NCBI RefSeq assembly: GCF_037975245.1
Contig: NC_092575.1
Location: forward strand, 5,575,501-5,635,500
Direction: 5' to 3'
DNA from: Apostichopus japonicus
Lineage: Eukaryota; Echinodermata; Holothuroidea; Aspidochirotida; Stichopodidae
DNA: 60,000 nucleotides
Both the position numbers and the translations under genes were made by a program. Under the pieces are notes generated by a model. It worked only from the letters and a program-made list of their open reading frames with translations, searched no databases and was not told the origin of the DNA. Positions within the stretch are counted from its first letter, which is position 1, and each line of letters starts with the position of its first letter. Below, piece by piece: positions 1 to 13,852 of the stretch.

Positions 1-777
1 TTGCCAGTGCCTATTTTTGTCTACTGGTAATTGGCAAAATCCATCCAAATATATACCTTTAAACTAGTCAGGTTCATCAATTAAAGTGGCTGGACAATGA
101 AGTCTAATACACAGCAGACCATTGGGTCCATTCCTCAGATACAGCACAAAACTCAATTCGGAGGGGGAGAAGGGGGGAAGGGGAAATTAATAAGACATAT
201 ATGGCCTCCAATCACATGTTTAAAATACATTACAAATTGGTCAATAGGTCAAATGGTGTCGAATCATCCCAGGGATAGATTCTTGTTTATATGAAGTTAA
301 AAGAACATGTTTGGGTTCACTTATAGAAAAGTATAAAAAATGATGCATTATATAAACAGCTTTAGGGCTAACAGCATCACCTACAGTATTAAGCTGTTAA
401 GAGGCATTCCAGAGATGTAGCATACATTCCAAAGGTGAATATATTAAAAAAAACTGGATTAGTTATAGAAACATTACAAGCACAGTTAATTTCCCCTCCA
501 CCTCCACCTCCACCCCCACCCCCTCTCCCCTCCCAACTTATTATTGGACTATAACATATCAGACTATTTACTTCTGCCCAGAATCATCCATTTAATTCAA
601 TTACAATAACTTTTTACAATATTCAAAGGGTTCTCCTATAACCAAACTTATTCAGCCCTCTCCAAGCTATTTTTTGCATCATTTCCAAAACTTCCTGGTC
701 ACTTAGATCAACAAATGTGGATCATTTGCTTATACATGGATGCAAGAATTTATTGTCATAATCATATGTTTTTTTAC
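1..777 (-). other. Partial OSBP intron at the left edge
   Basis: No further OSBP exon is seen here. The stretch is AT-rich apart from a C-rich polypyrimidine tract at about 490-535 (repeated CCACCTCCACC type). An open frame at 97-294 shows no known domain. Confidence 0.6.
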
Positions 778-958
778 CTTCAGTTTTGATAGCTTCGAGG
801 GATTTCGCTTCTCTGCAGGCCTTCTCGAGTTTGTTATGCTGCTTAGCGAGTGTTTCGATCGTCTCCTCCAAGTGCGCCCTCTTGTCCCTCTCGCTCTGTA
901 GTATTTTCTGCCACTTGCGCCCCTGGGTCTGACCTAGCTCCAAGAAATCATGACACGC
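778..958 (-). CDS. OSBP: OSBP exon, coiled-coil segment
   Basis: Acceptor TTCTTCTTCGTAG|GCG at 959/958 and donor GAAG|GTAAAA at 778/777. It begins [17 protein letters not shown], directly continuing ...SNAMIN of the previous exon as in vertebrate OSBP (ACRDFL...KKWQ). It then runs through a charged helix with [20 protein letters not shown]. It is separated from the preceding exon by about 30.2 kb, so the join rests on homology and phase, both of which fit. Confidence 0.9.
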
Positions 959-3900
959 CTACGAAGAAGAAGAATCAAAATACAGAATATTACAAATTGG
1001 TCACATATGACGGAAAACACGGAAACGATCGCCAGAATCGAGATGATGATGACGACGACGGAAAAACAAATCTTGGTGAGAGATTTTGCGTAGTTTTCCT
1101 TCAGAATGGTAGATTGGGAAGGAGGAGTAAGTGGGCGGTGCCCAGGGGGGAGGAAGGGCGCAGTGCTAAAACCTTCCAAGGTGTAGTTTAGGTAGATGGG
1201 AAAGTGCAGATGTGGAGTCGGAGACAGGTAAGAGAGGAGTGAAGTAATTCAATTATATAAATTCGCCAACTTCAGGCTCCATGTACTGTCTTAAAGGGTG
1301 TGAAGACTCGCACAAAAAGAAACGTCTAATGCCGGTAATCTGACCTAGTTTCGAATGAGGTGTAACGGAAGTGTTAGACACCACCATCGATCCCAGAAAA
1401 TACACACACAGCTTGCTACCGTCGGTATTTAGACACTAGTGTACAGTCAGTACATACAGCTGCGGTCAATACCCACAGCACAATATACAGACATACAGCG
1501 ATGGACATCTCAGGATAACAATTAAGGTATCACGTTTCATTACTGTCTGCATTTTGTAGCGACACGAACAAAACGTCACTTGCAAGCAACAGAATGTTAA
1601 CTTTTTCAGATGGCCGCACGCAGTTTAGGCCGATTCTTCAATGCCTTTAAACCACACAAACTGAGAAATCTTCCAACCCGGCTATCCCTTTTTTTTTTTA
1701 AACATTATTATCAAACAATGCAAATACTGTGCAGTAGACACCACAATAAATTACTTTCTGGCTTGGGTATTTACTAATGATGATACTTACCTGTAGACCT
1801 AAACAGAAGATTGAACATTAACATCTCTAATAAGGCAAGGAGGCTAGGCTTCAGTAGATCGCAATCATGCGTATTGTATGAATAGGTAAGAGGGGAATGA
1901 AGTACGCAGATATTTTTCTCTTCCCAAGTTTGCAAATTTTAGATTAAAACTCTGTGTCACATGTTTAAACATTATTTGGCATTATAAATTCAAGACGTTT
2001 ATTATTTTCTTCATATGTTTGAAATTCCCTCAAGGATACAACTGACGTAAAAAAAACTGTCTACATTAAACATTATCAACAAATATTACTATGTATATAT
2101 GCAGTACCTACAAGGAGCATTAACATGAGCCCACACTCAGGCGAAAGACAATCCACCATCTATACACGTGAGCTAATAAAGTTGATTGCACATTTCACAG
2201 CAAAAGGAAATAACAGTTATTAAGACAACTCAAATCTGCCAATCCTTCCATTGGCTCCAACAGATAAATCACCGACAAGCGTATCAAATGCATTCTGTCG
2301 TACGATGCTACTACTGTACTACTAACAAAATTATTTCTACGCACGGATCTTGACTTGACTCGCTTTCGAGGTATAAAAGCTGATGAATAGTTTTAATTTC
2401 CCACGTGGCGTGAGAAAGAAGGGCACTTTAAAGCTGCGAGGCTGCACAAAAAAAAAACTCTTGCACGAACACTAGGACTTGTGAAGGGGTTTTATTCTGA
2501 AAGATGGAATACAGCACCACTGTACTGTATATAGCAGTGTAGTGTCTTGCAATGAAAATATAAACAGAAGCGGCTCTTGGGATCCACTTCAGTTATCTGC
2601 TTAACTCCCCCACTTGTTAGATTTTTTTGCTGGTTGCAAAAGTGAGGGTTATAAATACACTGGTTATATATACACCAGGCAATAATATGGTGCAACATAT
2701 ATACATAGCTTATAATTTATATACAATGAGGTAAATAAATTTATCCAAGATGGGTGGAAAGAGCAAATAGTTAAAGTTGAAATTTTCAGCCCTGCTTTGA
2801 TATTTGAACGATATGTTTAGTTGTACGGTTAGGGGAGGGTTATGCTAAAAGTTTCCAACTTATGAACCAGGTATACATAGTTCGATGGGGATTCAAATAC
2901 AATTGGTATAAATACAGATTGAACAGACCCAATCACATATTCAATTTGTCTATTGTTTTCTGTATTCCTATTCAGTAAAGTGAGTTTGGAGATAGCAGCT
3001 ACTGTACAGTACCTGCAGTATACAACTACCAGAGGTGATGTACATGCATTTAATAAATCAAGGGACACCAACAAATTATTTGAAACATAAATTTGATTTG
3101 GACTTAATTATTTTAGAAGTTTGAGATTTTTAGAAATTAGAATTGAGAAATTGAGAATTGAGAAATTGAGAAATTAGAATTGAGATATTTTAGAAATTAG
3201 TTTAGAAATTTGAAAGGCACTTGAAACTTGAAAGACAGCAGCATATTTACAGCATTTCTGATTCCTTAGAATTGGTAGGAGGGGGGGGGGGGGGTTGAGA
3301 GGGGGGAGGAACATTCTCAAGGGAGGTGTACAGTAAATACTACATATACAGGGACTTTAATGTTTGCAATATTACCTAAATTGTAAAGTGCAAATTGCCT
3401 ACAGTAGAAGGGCTGACTAGCTGGTAGCTGACGTCGTACCTACTTTATTTAGCAACCACCGAACAAGACGGTTTGTGTGACCTTTGAACTACTCATCCGT
3501 ATAAACTAGAGTACACCTACGGGCATCCAGTTTAATTCTAAGTAATCCGGAGGTCAAGTGTGGTACTTAAGAATCTTTAATGGCAAAGGATGTTAGTATT
3601 AAAAGAGTAGGACCAAGTGTATTATCATGCAACTTTTATGTCAACTGTTTGCCAATTTATAAATTGCGTATAATATTATCACGGTTTCCATCAAGACACC
3701 GACCTTTCGCATTTTTTCATAATATATAGCTTTAACTCGTGCTGGGCTCCAACAAAATGTAAACTGATCAAGGACAAGAATTTGAGGTATTATGAACAGT
3801 TGATTACAATTCAAAAAAAAAAAAAAAAAAACTTAAAGGAGAAACTCAAAGAACTAATGGAATAAAAACCAACGGGAAGGAGAGCAGCTCAATTAGAAGG

Positions 3901-6900
3901 ACTTATTTGTGACCAGATTTGCCATTCACTACTTGCCAGATTAGCTTCCTCATCATGTCAGCAGTGTCTATACTGGCATCCCTTTGCAAACATGCCCTTA
4001 CAGTATGTCTCTTCTCTAGGTGCCATGTACAGACAAGTGAATATTGTGTAATGGTTATGTATTGAGTTGGCAGCATTTTAGAGTATAAATCTTGTGTTGT
4101 TTAATTACCAGAAGCAAGTTCTCTACTGGACACTTGGTAACTTAAAAGCTCAGGGGAACTACAGTAGTGGCCAGCCATGTTAGCCAGTATCGCCTAAAAT
4201 TATCTAGTATTAGTTTGTAATGTTGTGCGTTCCATGTTCGTCAGTTTGTCACTAAATAGGTTTGTTGCATTTCAGGGCTGCAGTATTACGGTACATTTGT
4301 GACTTTCCTTATAAATGCATACTGTAGTTTACCTAGACTTTTCTAATATTGTATTCCTGCATATTCCATGGATCTTTAAAGTTGATTAGGACTGCATGGT
4401 CATATCTGCTCTCTACCGTGCCAGCTTTATTCCTCTGTTCTCACTTCCTCGAACAATCGGTGCACGACGGATATGACCACGAACGATAAAAAGCGGAAAA
4501 AAATGGCGAGAGCGAGCCTAAAGAACTTGTTACTCTACAAACTCATGAAGAACTCAAATAAAAAACATGGAAGGACAAACCCAAGAGAAAGAGAAATATT
4601 GCCTTAATATTAAAGCCACTATTCTGAGGCAACTAGATATATATATGTTTTGTAACACTCTTCCTCACCTTTCTGATGTGGGGGTGAAGTACAATATATC
4701 TCATCTCCCCAATACAATACATGTAAGGAGATGAGCTATTAACAAGATCTGACAGAGGGTTACATGAACTATCCAAGTTTACAGTAAATACAGACCTGTC
4801 TAATTTGCAAGAGCACAGCTACTCTTAACGATTCAACGGAAGCACTCGCCGGCTATTGACGTACAGATGGATAGCACACGTCTTATTTATCTTTGTAACT
4901 TGCATACATGTATTTGTTCGTGTGTCAATGCATTATATATACCACCATGTATGAATTTTGATACCACTCAGCGGTATACAGTGTGTTAAAAGCCATAACA
5001 CGTTTCTCATTCACAAAAATCAATAAGTACGAAATGTGCATTTCGAGAGCTTTCCACGCCATCTGCTCGAATAATTTCCCAATTCCCATCTGCGGGTTTT
5101 TAGTGGCGTGTTAAAATTTGAACTGCTCCTGTTCCTTAACAAATATTCAGCAATATTTATTAGTTTCTTCTTTTTGAGTTATTCACATGTATGTATACAT
5201 TCTGATGCACTTACTGTAATTCCTTTATTAGTGTTCACAGTATCATAAGGATGAGTGTATAGGAACAAAATTCCCATTATGGGATTATCAAAAATCCTTA
5301 CAGTGTTTTTAGTAGGCATGGGGGAAAAAATGGCTATATCAGTTACTCACATTACTGTATAACACTCATTAAGTGCATTGAATAAAGCATTTTTAGACCA
5401 CTAATTTGAAAAGACATTCAAAAATGTTTGCAAATGATATCTCGTATTATGCAGTAACAATCACCATATCGTTAAAAATATCAAAAGTAAGCGGTCCACG
5501 AGATCAGGAGCAATTAAGAACATAACTGCTGCATGAATTATGGATCATAACTTAATTCATTCTGCTTTATCTCATCATCTGCCAATATTTTGGAAAATCA
5601 AATATTACCAAGAAAGCTATCATATATGTACATTCCATAACCGTGGCTTAGTATGTACAGCAAGAAATTGACCACTGGCAAGTTGTCGATGATACAGACT
5701 TTGTCTTTTCAAAGCCAATGTCCACTTTTTCATGCACATGCACATGCCAAATGATCTCTCACCCAGTGACCTCTGACCTGGTATTATATTTAACCCTTTG
5801 TCATTATTGCAGAGCCACTTCCTGTTCACATTATATCCACATCCTCAGTGATTGATCTAGGCTAAAGTTACAATTTATTGTTTCTATCAAACAACAAAAC
5901 CTTGATAAAATGACCATGAACTGGATTTTCTTCGAATCATCTGGTTTCGCCCATTGCCCACAAAAAAACATGAACAAGTCGATTGGCATTCTTCAGGAAG
6001 TAATTTGATAGTAAAGAGTTCAAAGAAATCCTAGCAATTAATGATTCATTTCATAACAACGGATACAATGCATTGGGCCAAGAGTTTTAAAGAAGCAGTA
6101 AAAAGTGAAAGATATCGAAACCATTTTCTTTTTCTCATCATTTTCTCTTTTTTTGTTTTTCTGTTTCGAGGTGAACGCACTACTGTGCGTGCTACAGTGT
6201 CTAGTGGACAATTTTTTTGCACACTTGTCAATAATATCATATCATATTAATTAATTAAATAATTTATTATAATAAATCAATACCATAATAGTTCGTTCAT
6301 AAATATCATAACACATTATGAATTTGCTTGCCATTTGTTCTTATAAATGTGAAAGGGATATGTATACTGTGAATAAACAGGGTGTTATATACCACACTCA
6401 AGTCAAAAAGGTTTCGAGGGCAAGGAAACGCTGTTTGAATTTTTGTCACTGACGTTACCAGTTCATTCTAGGCACTGGTAGAACGAGAGTGCTAACGTTG
6501 TGGGGAGACAGGTAAGCGAGGAGCGAAGTAAATCCAATTTTACCCAAACCACCCAGTGTTACTCAAATTAAGATTGATGACAAATAATTTTAAACCCTCT
6601 TTGGACTCTTTTATAAAAATGAGCCTATAATAAGCAACTATGTGATGATTCTATCCAGTCTACAAACATACAAAATGTCAATTAAAATCTTCATTGTTCT
6701 GTCCGGTCCTCTCTCGATCCAGCTCTCTCGTTGAAGAGTTTCTCTATGAGGTATATATGTGAGGTACATACCATAGGTTTAAGAGCTCTCTATCATGTAC
6801 ATATATATACTGTAGGTTGAAGAGCTCTCTATGAGGTACCATATATGATGCACATATTTACCATGTAGGTTTTCGAGCTCTGTATGATGTACATATTATA

Positions 6901-9900
6901 TACTGTAGGTTTAAGAGCTCTCTATGGTGGTATACTGCTGTGTGAAACTACTGTACATGTATGTATCTTACACTAGCTTAATCTTTAACTTTCAAGAGTT
7001 TGTTGTTAAATAGTAAGCAATTACCAAATTACCATAATCCCAACAGATAGATCTGGTTAGGCCTATTTGCATGAGAGATCAGCTTTTCATCAATGGACGT
7101 AATTTACTCACAGTGCTTTACCTTGTGAATGGATAACCATTCTCACTTTAGACAGAGATACAGTTAGATAGATTAGTTAAACAAGAGAATCAATGACGCA
7201 GTATCTCAATACTGGAAGTTCTAATTTCGATTCCTAGTTTCATATCTTTGCTCTGTCTCTACAATTATCAATATCAATCATGGTACAACAAATATAAAAC
7301 TTGCATTTACGCTACTTTGCCACGAATAGTCTCTGCAGGTTATACTTCATCCTGCGAGTGTTGCCTTTAGCGCTCATTGCCTGTTTGTCGAGAGAACGGC
7401 GTTGCAAGGTTTAGTAATGTCATAGAAAATTTAAGAACGTTTTTTATGTGGTATCCTTCATCTTGGGTCAGTCTCTGTTGGACTTTTTGGTCATATAGTT
7501 TGACGTCAATGACAACAGTCAAATAAGAAGAGGCGAACAACTCGACCATATTCTTGATGCCCGCCTTGAGAAAGCTAGGCCTATCGACCTACTGTACGTT
7601 ACTGTAGACTGTAGTGGTGACTACCATCAAAACTGTGTACACTTCCAAGTATCAAAACAACCCACGTTTTTCCATCTCAATTATTTTGACATAGCCTTCA
7701 GTAATTATACAAAAATACCTCATGGGCAATCAAACAAACTTATCATGACTCTTCCTCTGAAAAAACTACCTGAACACCAGTACAATCCTTAAATGGATAT
7801 TACTAAAACCATGGAGCTATAAACAGACGAAGTCCTAATATAAATTAAATGCAGTACAACAATGTGTATATGGAATTAGTGTGCAATACACTACCAGTAC
7901 CAGCAGAGTATCTCACAACAGTACAGAAAATTGGTCGCGAGGATAGCCATTTTCGTATATCTAACATGTAGCTGCCATGAGTCATAGCCAATCTGCTACA
8001 AAACAGACTTGGAGGCGGGGCTTAATCATCGAAAACAAGGAAACAAGTTCCTAACAAACAAGTTTTGGAGCGTGTGCAAAAAAGGCTTGTTTCAACTGTG
8101 TTTCAGCCCGATTTGGCCAAATTTGGACATAAATCGGTGAAAAAGTCATTGAATGAGATACAATTCTGGAATAAAAAATAGTAACTTTTGTTGGCCTATA
8201 TGATATATGCTTGCTCTGGAAACTCCAGAGAAAAAGAACTTTGTATGAAGACGCTGAAAAATTTTTAAGAGAAGAGAGAGTCCCACTTACTGTTACAATA
8301 TCTCTATACATGTAATGTATTGAGATAAAAAGAACAAAATAGATTCTAGGTTACTCAAATAGCTCCACTAAATATCCCAATTTGTTTTTTGTTTGTCTTG
8401 TTGTTTTGTTTTTGCTTTTGGAGGGGGTGTATTTGTGCATGAGGATACAGTACTGATTTCGCTTAACTCCCGTTAAAATTCGTTGAAAGAAAAATAACCG
8501 AAATTCTTCGTTTTTCACCGAAATTCCCCGATTTTTATCGATTTTTATCGTTTTTTATCGAATTTTATCGATTCGTTATCTCAGTCATTTCCTTCGTGGA
8601 ATTTTCAACGGTACGTTGAAATTCTTTTTTAAACGAAATAGAAGGTCAATTTGTGGTTACGCGAAACGTCGGAAAACGCGTAACTTTGTTTATTAGTATC
8701 AGTTAGACTTTGGTTCAGTCGTTTGAGGGAGGGAATATTTTCAAAAGCATTCTCATGCTTATATGAGTAGTAACACTCAAAGAAACGTAATTAAACTGAC
8801 GGGGGACGTTTTCTGACTGTGAACCCCAAACACAGTGACATAAGTCTTAACTTCACCAGCTCCACTAAATATCCCAATTTGTTTTTTGTTTTTCTTGTTG
8901 TTTTGTTTTTGCTTTTGGAGGGGGTGTATTTGTGCATGAGGATACAGTACATACTTTTCTGTCTCTGATAAAATGTATACATGTACACATGTTAATCTAC
9001 TGTTCACCCAAGCCTTAGAGCTGGTAACATTCTTGCACTGTGCACCCCCAAACAACCCTCTCTTAGGTCACTATCCTCTTCCTTCTGGAGCATGTAATAC
9101 TATTTGAAACTTCAAAAACCTGTTCACAAAACGTGTGTGTCGGGCTTCTGAATGGTAGATGCAGAAGGATGAGGGCGGTCACCTTAGAGAGGGTCGTTAA
9201 GGGCACAGTACAAGAAAGAATGTTACTGGTTCATAAGCTACTGTACCTAGGGTAGAGTTGAGTGCATATGTATCTATAGAGACAGGATGACAGAACTGAG
9301 AAACTTTAAGAGTTCTGAAAACACTAATTCTTCTTTCATATTTAAGTCACATACTGCTTCAAATTTGGTTTCAGTGCCCTTTGCTAACATTTTTCAAAAT
9401 TGAACATACTTTACAAAGGCAACTTTTTTAAGGAACTTTTTCTTGTTTGTTGTCCTCCCCATGCCGTACATTTTTTATGTCTGAACAGCAAATTCCGTTT
9501 GCCCCCAAAAATGTAGCAAAATAACAATGACCAATATACATGTACACTGTAGGAGAGATGTGTAAGTTGGTGAATAGGACACCAGCCTTGGGGATGATAC
9601 CAATTTATGATTTTACCTATTTGGGGGTATTTAGTTATGATACAATCTGATTTTATCATTTTACCTATTTGGGAGTATTAGGTTACGATACAATCTGATT
9701 TTATCATTTTACCTATTTTGGAGTATTTAGTTATGATACAATCTGAATTTATGATTTTACCTATTTGGGGGTATTTAGTCAGGATACATTCTGAATTTAT
9801 GATTTTACATATTTGGGGGTATTTAGTTATGATACAATCTGAATTTACAATTTTACATATTTGGGAGTATTTTCTTTCGATACAATCTGAATATATCATT

Positions 9901-12900
9901 TTACCTATTTGGGGGTATTTAGTTACAAGACAAGCTGAATTTATCATTTTACCTATGTTGGGGTGTTAAGTTTCACAATGAATGTTCATACAATGTGTGT
10001 GAATTCAGCTTTGTAGATTATAGTATGGTTCCTGTGTTCAAAAACTTCCTGCTATCCATCTTTGAACTTTCCCACTTAGCATAGTTTTGCGATACCGGAT
10101 GAATTTTTCCCTATACGCTACTATTAACTGATATTCCAAGGTCCACACAGCTAACACAAACGCAACATGTATCAGGTATTTGACTTTTAATGTGCATTAC
10201 TGCTAATTGCATCAAGAACAAAATTATGGCACCATTACCACTAAGTTACTGTAAAGTATTCTTGAGGACGTTACTAACTTACTACCTACTGTATAGTACT
10301 GCAAGCTTCAAAATGGTGAACCTTCCAATTGAACATGTACACATGAATTCATGAATAAATGAGCTATTATTAAACATGCATTAATATCATACCATAATTA
10401 AATACATGGTTAATTGCCATTGTTCTAAATTATATGTGCTATTGAGGTCTGTACTGTAGGTTCGGTATGTGTTTATATACGTACACTATGCATGTACTTC
10501 CCATGTGACTGACTATGACCATGAACTTCAACTTCCACACATTTCCAAGTCACATCTATCTATAGATATATCTTTTCAATTTCAATTATATTCCTTTGTT
10601 GTTTATTTTCGTTTCATTTAACAGTGTCTGTTCAAATTATCGCTTTTGAGATCCGCCCTTTAGAAATCACAAATGATTTTGAGTTGGTAAGCATCATGAT
10701 TGATCTCTAGCATAAGGCAAAATGTCTCACCAAAACAGTTTTGTTTGATACATTCTGCAAATGCCTAGTGTGAAATTACGACCTTCCTTACTGGTTTTGA
10801 ACCTCTGGTAAAGCGGGTGGCACGTGTTCGAATCCCGGTGGAGGCTAGAAGTTTTGCCACTGTTCTGGATTTTCCAACTCACCTACCATTTCAATTATAT
10901 ATATGAATATGGTTAGGGTGTCCGCATACAAGCATACAAAGCGGGAGGCCCAGGTTCAAATCCCAGTGGAGGCTGGAAGTTTTTTCACTGTTCTGGTTTT
11001 TCCAAATCCCAATAATTTCAATTATAACGTACTTACACTGTTGTAAATTGCTGTGAATATTTTTGGTTCCTTTTAATATAGTCCAGTGTTCATATTCATG
11101 GTTAAAATTAACAAGAGCATCAATGACGCAGTATCTCAATACAGGAAGTTCTAATTTCGATTCCTAGTTTCATATCTTTGCTCTGTCTCTACAATTTTCA
11201 ATATCAATCATGGTACAACAAATACAGAACTTGCATTTACGCTACTCTGCAGCGAAAAGTCTCTGCAGGTTACACTTCATTCCTGCGAGTGTTGCCTTTA
11301 GCGCCCATTGCCTGTTTGTTGAGAGAACAGCGTTGCAAGGTTTATTAATGTCATAGAATATTTAAGAACTTGTTTTTTATGTGATATCCTTCATCTTGGG
11401 TCAGTCTCTGTTGGACTTTTTGGTCATATAGTTTATGATGTATCAGGTTCCTAGACATCAATCAGCTTATCTTCGTGATAAATTGAAAAGTATTTTTGGA
11501 TACATGAAATGTACATCTTATGTAGGAACTTCTTGTTAATTTTTCTTCACACTGGTGAATATGAATGTACGATTTAGTGCAAAAAAATATAACAGGAATG
11601 TGTTTTTTCAAGGTTAATCAAAGTTTATTGAATCAAGGCAATGAATGAAATGGCGTGAAAAGTTCTGAATTAAATTAAGAAGTCCAAAAAGTTACTATAT
11701 CCCAAGTGCCCACATAGGAGAATCCAACCTGCAGATGCAGAAAGAGTCCTGAAAATGAAAGAAAACAATAATAACCAGAATGAAAACATTTCATGGTTCC
11801 TTGCTGCTGTTCATTAGTTCCATTCATAGGGAAATTTCTAACAAAGCCCTAATACAACAACAGTAATTTATGCTCACAAACTTTTGTTGCCAAAGTAATG
11901 CTAAGGCCTGATATCAATTGCAACACACATTAGTGTGTGAAGACTATCTACCATTATCATCATACCAAGTTTGACAAAATTCCAACTAGTAATAGTAGCC
12001 AAGTAATTGCAATTTGGAGTATTTCACGTTTGACCCCATGACCTCATTAATATTCATGAAATGAGCACCAAAATCAACAGGGTTAATCTACTTACTATGG
12101 GCCACCCCACTCACCAAGTATGGTAATGATTGGTCATTCCCTTGTTGAGTTATTGTGCATACAAACTTTTCATAACGAAATAATGCTAGGCCCCCCCCCC
12201 CTTATAAACATGCATGATATCAATTGCAACACACATCAGTATGTGGAGATTATCTACCAATATCATCATACCAAGTTTGACAAAATTCCAATAAATAGTA
12301 GCCAAGTTATTGCAACTTGGGAGTTTTTCACGTTTGACCCGTGACCTCATTAATATTTTTTAACTTTGACCTTGTATAACTTCGCACACGAAGGTCACAC
12401 GGGGGTCAACCTATTGACATTTATGATCAGAAGGTACCTTTGGCATCTGAAAATAGCATCGAAACTGTAAAAATCCCCAAAACACGAAAAGGTCACAAGA
12501 GGTCAAATTGAGGTCAAGGGTCACCCAGATGCGGGTTGACAACTGGATTACATTGAAGCAACTCCCAACATTAATGGACAGTTCGTTCTCAAGTTATCAC
12601 AAAAATACTAGTTTTTTATCATTAATTGACCTTTGGTGACCTCAGATCACATGACCGTTAAGTTTGAAAATATTCCCCTATACCATTTGCAACTTGTCCC
12701 AAAATATCAACCGTGTCACACCTTGGAACTGAGAGTTATTGCATTAAATGTCTGAAAATTAACTTTGACCTCATATAACTCCGCACACGAAGGTCACACG
12801 GGGGTCAACCCATTGACATTTATGATCAGAAGGTACCTTTGACATCTGAAAATAGCATCGAAACTGTAAAAATCCCCAAAACACGAAAAGGTCACCAGAG

Positions 12901-13819
12901 GTCAAATTGAGGTCAAGGGTCACCCAGATGCGGATTGACAATTGGATTACATTGAAGCAACTCCCAACCCTAACGGACAATTCGTTCTCAAGTTATCGCA
13001 AAAATACTAGTTTTTTATCATTAATTGACCTTTGGTGACCTCGGATCACATGACCGTTAAATTTGAAAATATTCCCCTATACCATTTGCAACTTGTCCCA
13101 AAATATCAACTGTGTCACACCTTGGAACTGGGAGTTACTGCACTAAATGTCTGAAAATTTACTTTGACCTCATATAACTTCACACACAAAGGTCACCTGG
13201 GGTAAACCTATTGACATTTTTGATTGGTGAGACGTGAATATAGCATCAAAACTGTAAAAATTCAAACATTTTATTCCTTTCCCCATTTTCTCAACCAAAA
13301 TACTAGTTTTTTAACATTAATTGACCTTTGATGACCTCGGATCACATGAACGTTAGGTTTGAAAATATTCCTCTATACCATTTGCAACTTGTCCCAAAAT
13401 ATCAACCTAGTTACACCTTGGCACTGGGAGTTATTGCATTAACATTGGTTCTCTACTTTGCCCAATGGATAAGTGTGCACTGAATTTTCGTACAGTGTTT
13501 GCAACGCATTTTGGCAGTATTCTTTTGTTTGTGAATCCATATAGCAGTTAATTTTTTTTTTTTGATTTTGGTTGTGCATGTGCCTTTTTCACTTTGTTTT
13601 GAAATTCTTCACCCTGTAATGCTGTATGTTTCTGTCATTTTCAGAAAGAGGAAATGCATTTACAAGTTCCACTACAACGTGTTATGTAATATGGGCTTGT
13701 TGCATTTAAAAGCAATGTGAAGTCATTCGTCATGTGACTTTATATATTGTCTCCTATTATCCAACGTTCTGTTTTTGGTTCCTTGCTAAAAGCAAAGGAA
13801 CCTATGTATTCAGGTTGGC

Positions 13820-13852
<33 letters not shown>

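Noticed and set aside
10820-10980. Possible tRNA genes
   Set aside because: B-box-like sequences are present, but no cloverleaf with proper acceptor and anticodon stems can be drawn; tandem SINE fragments fit better.
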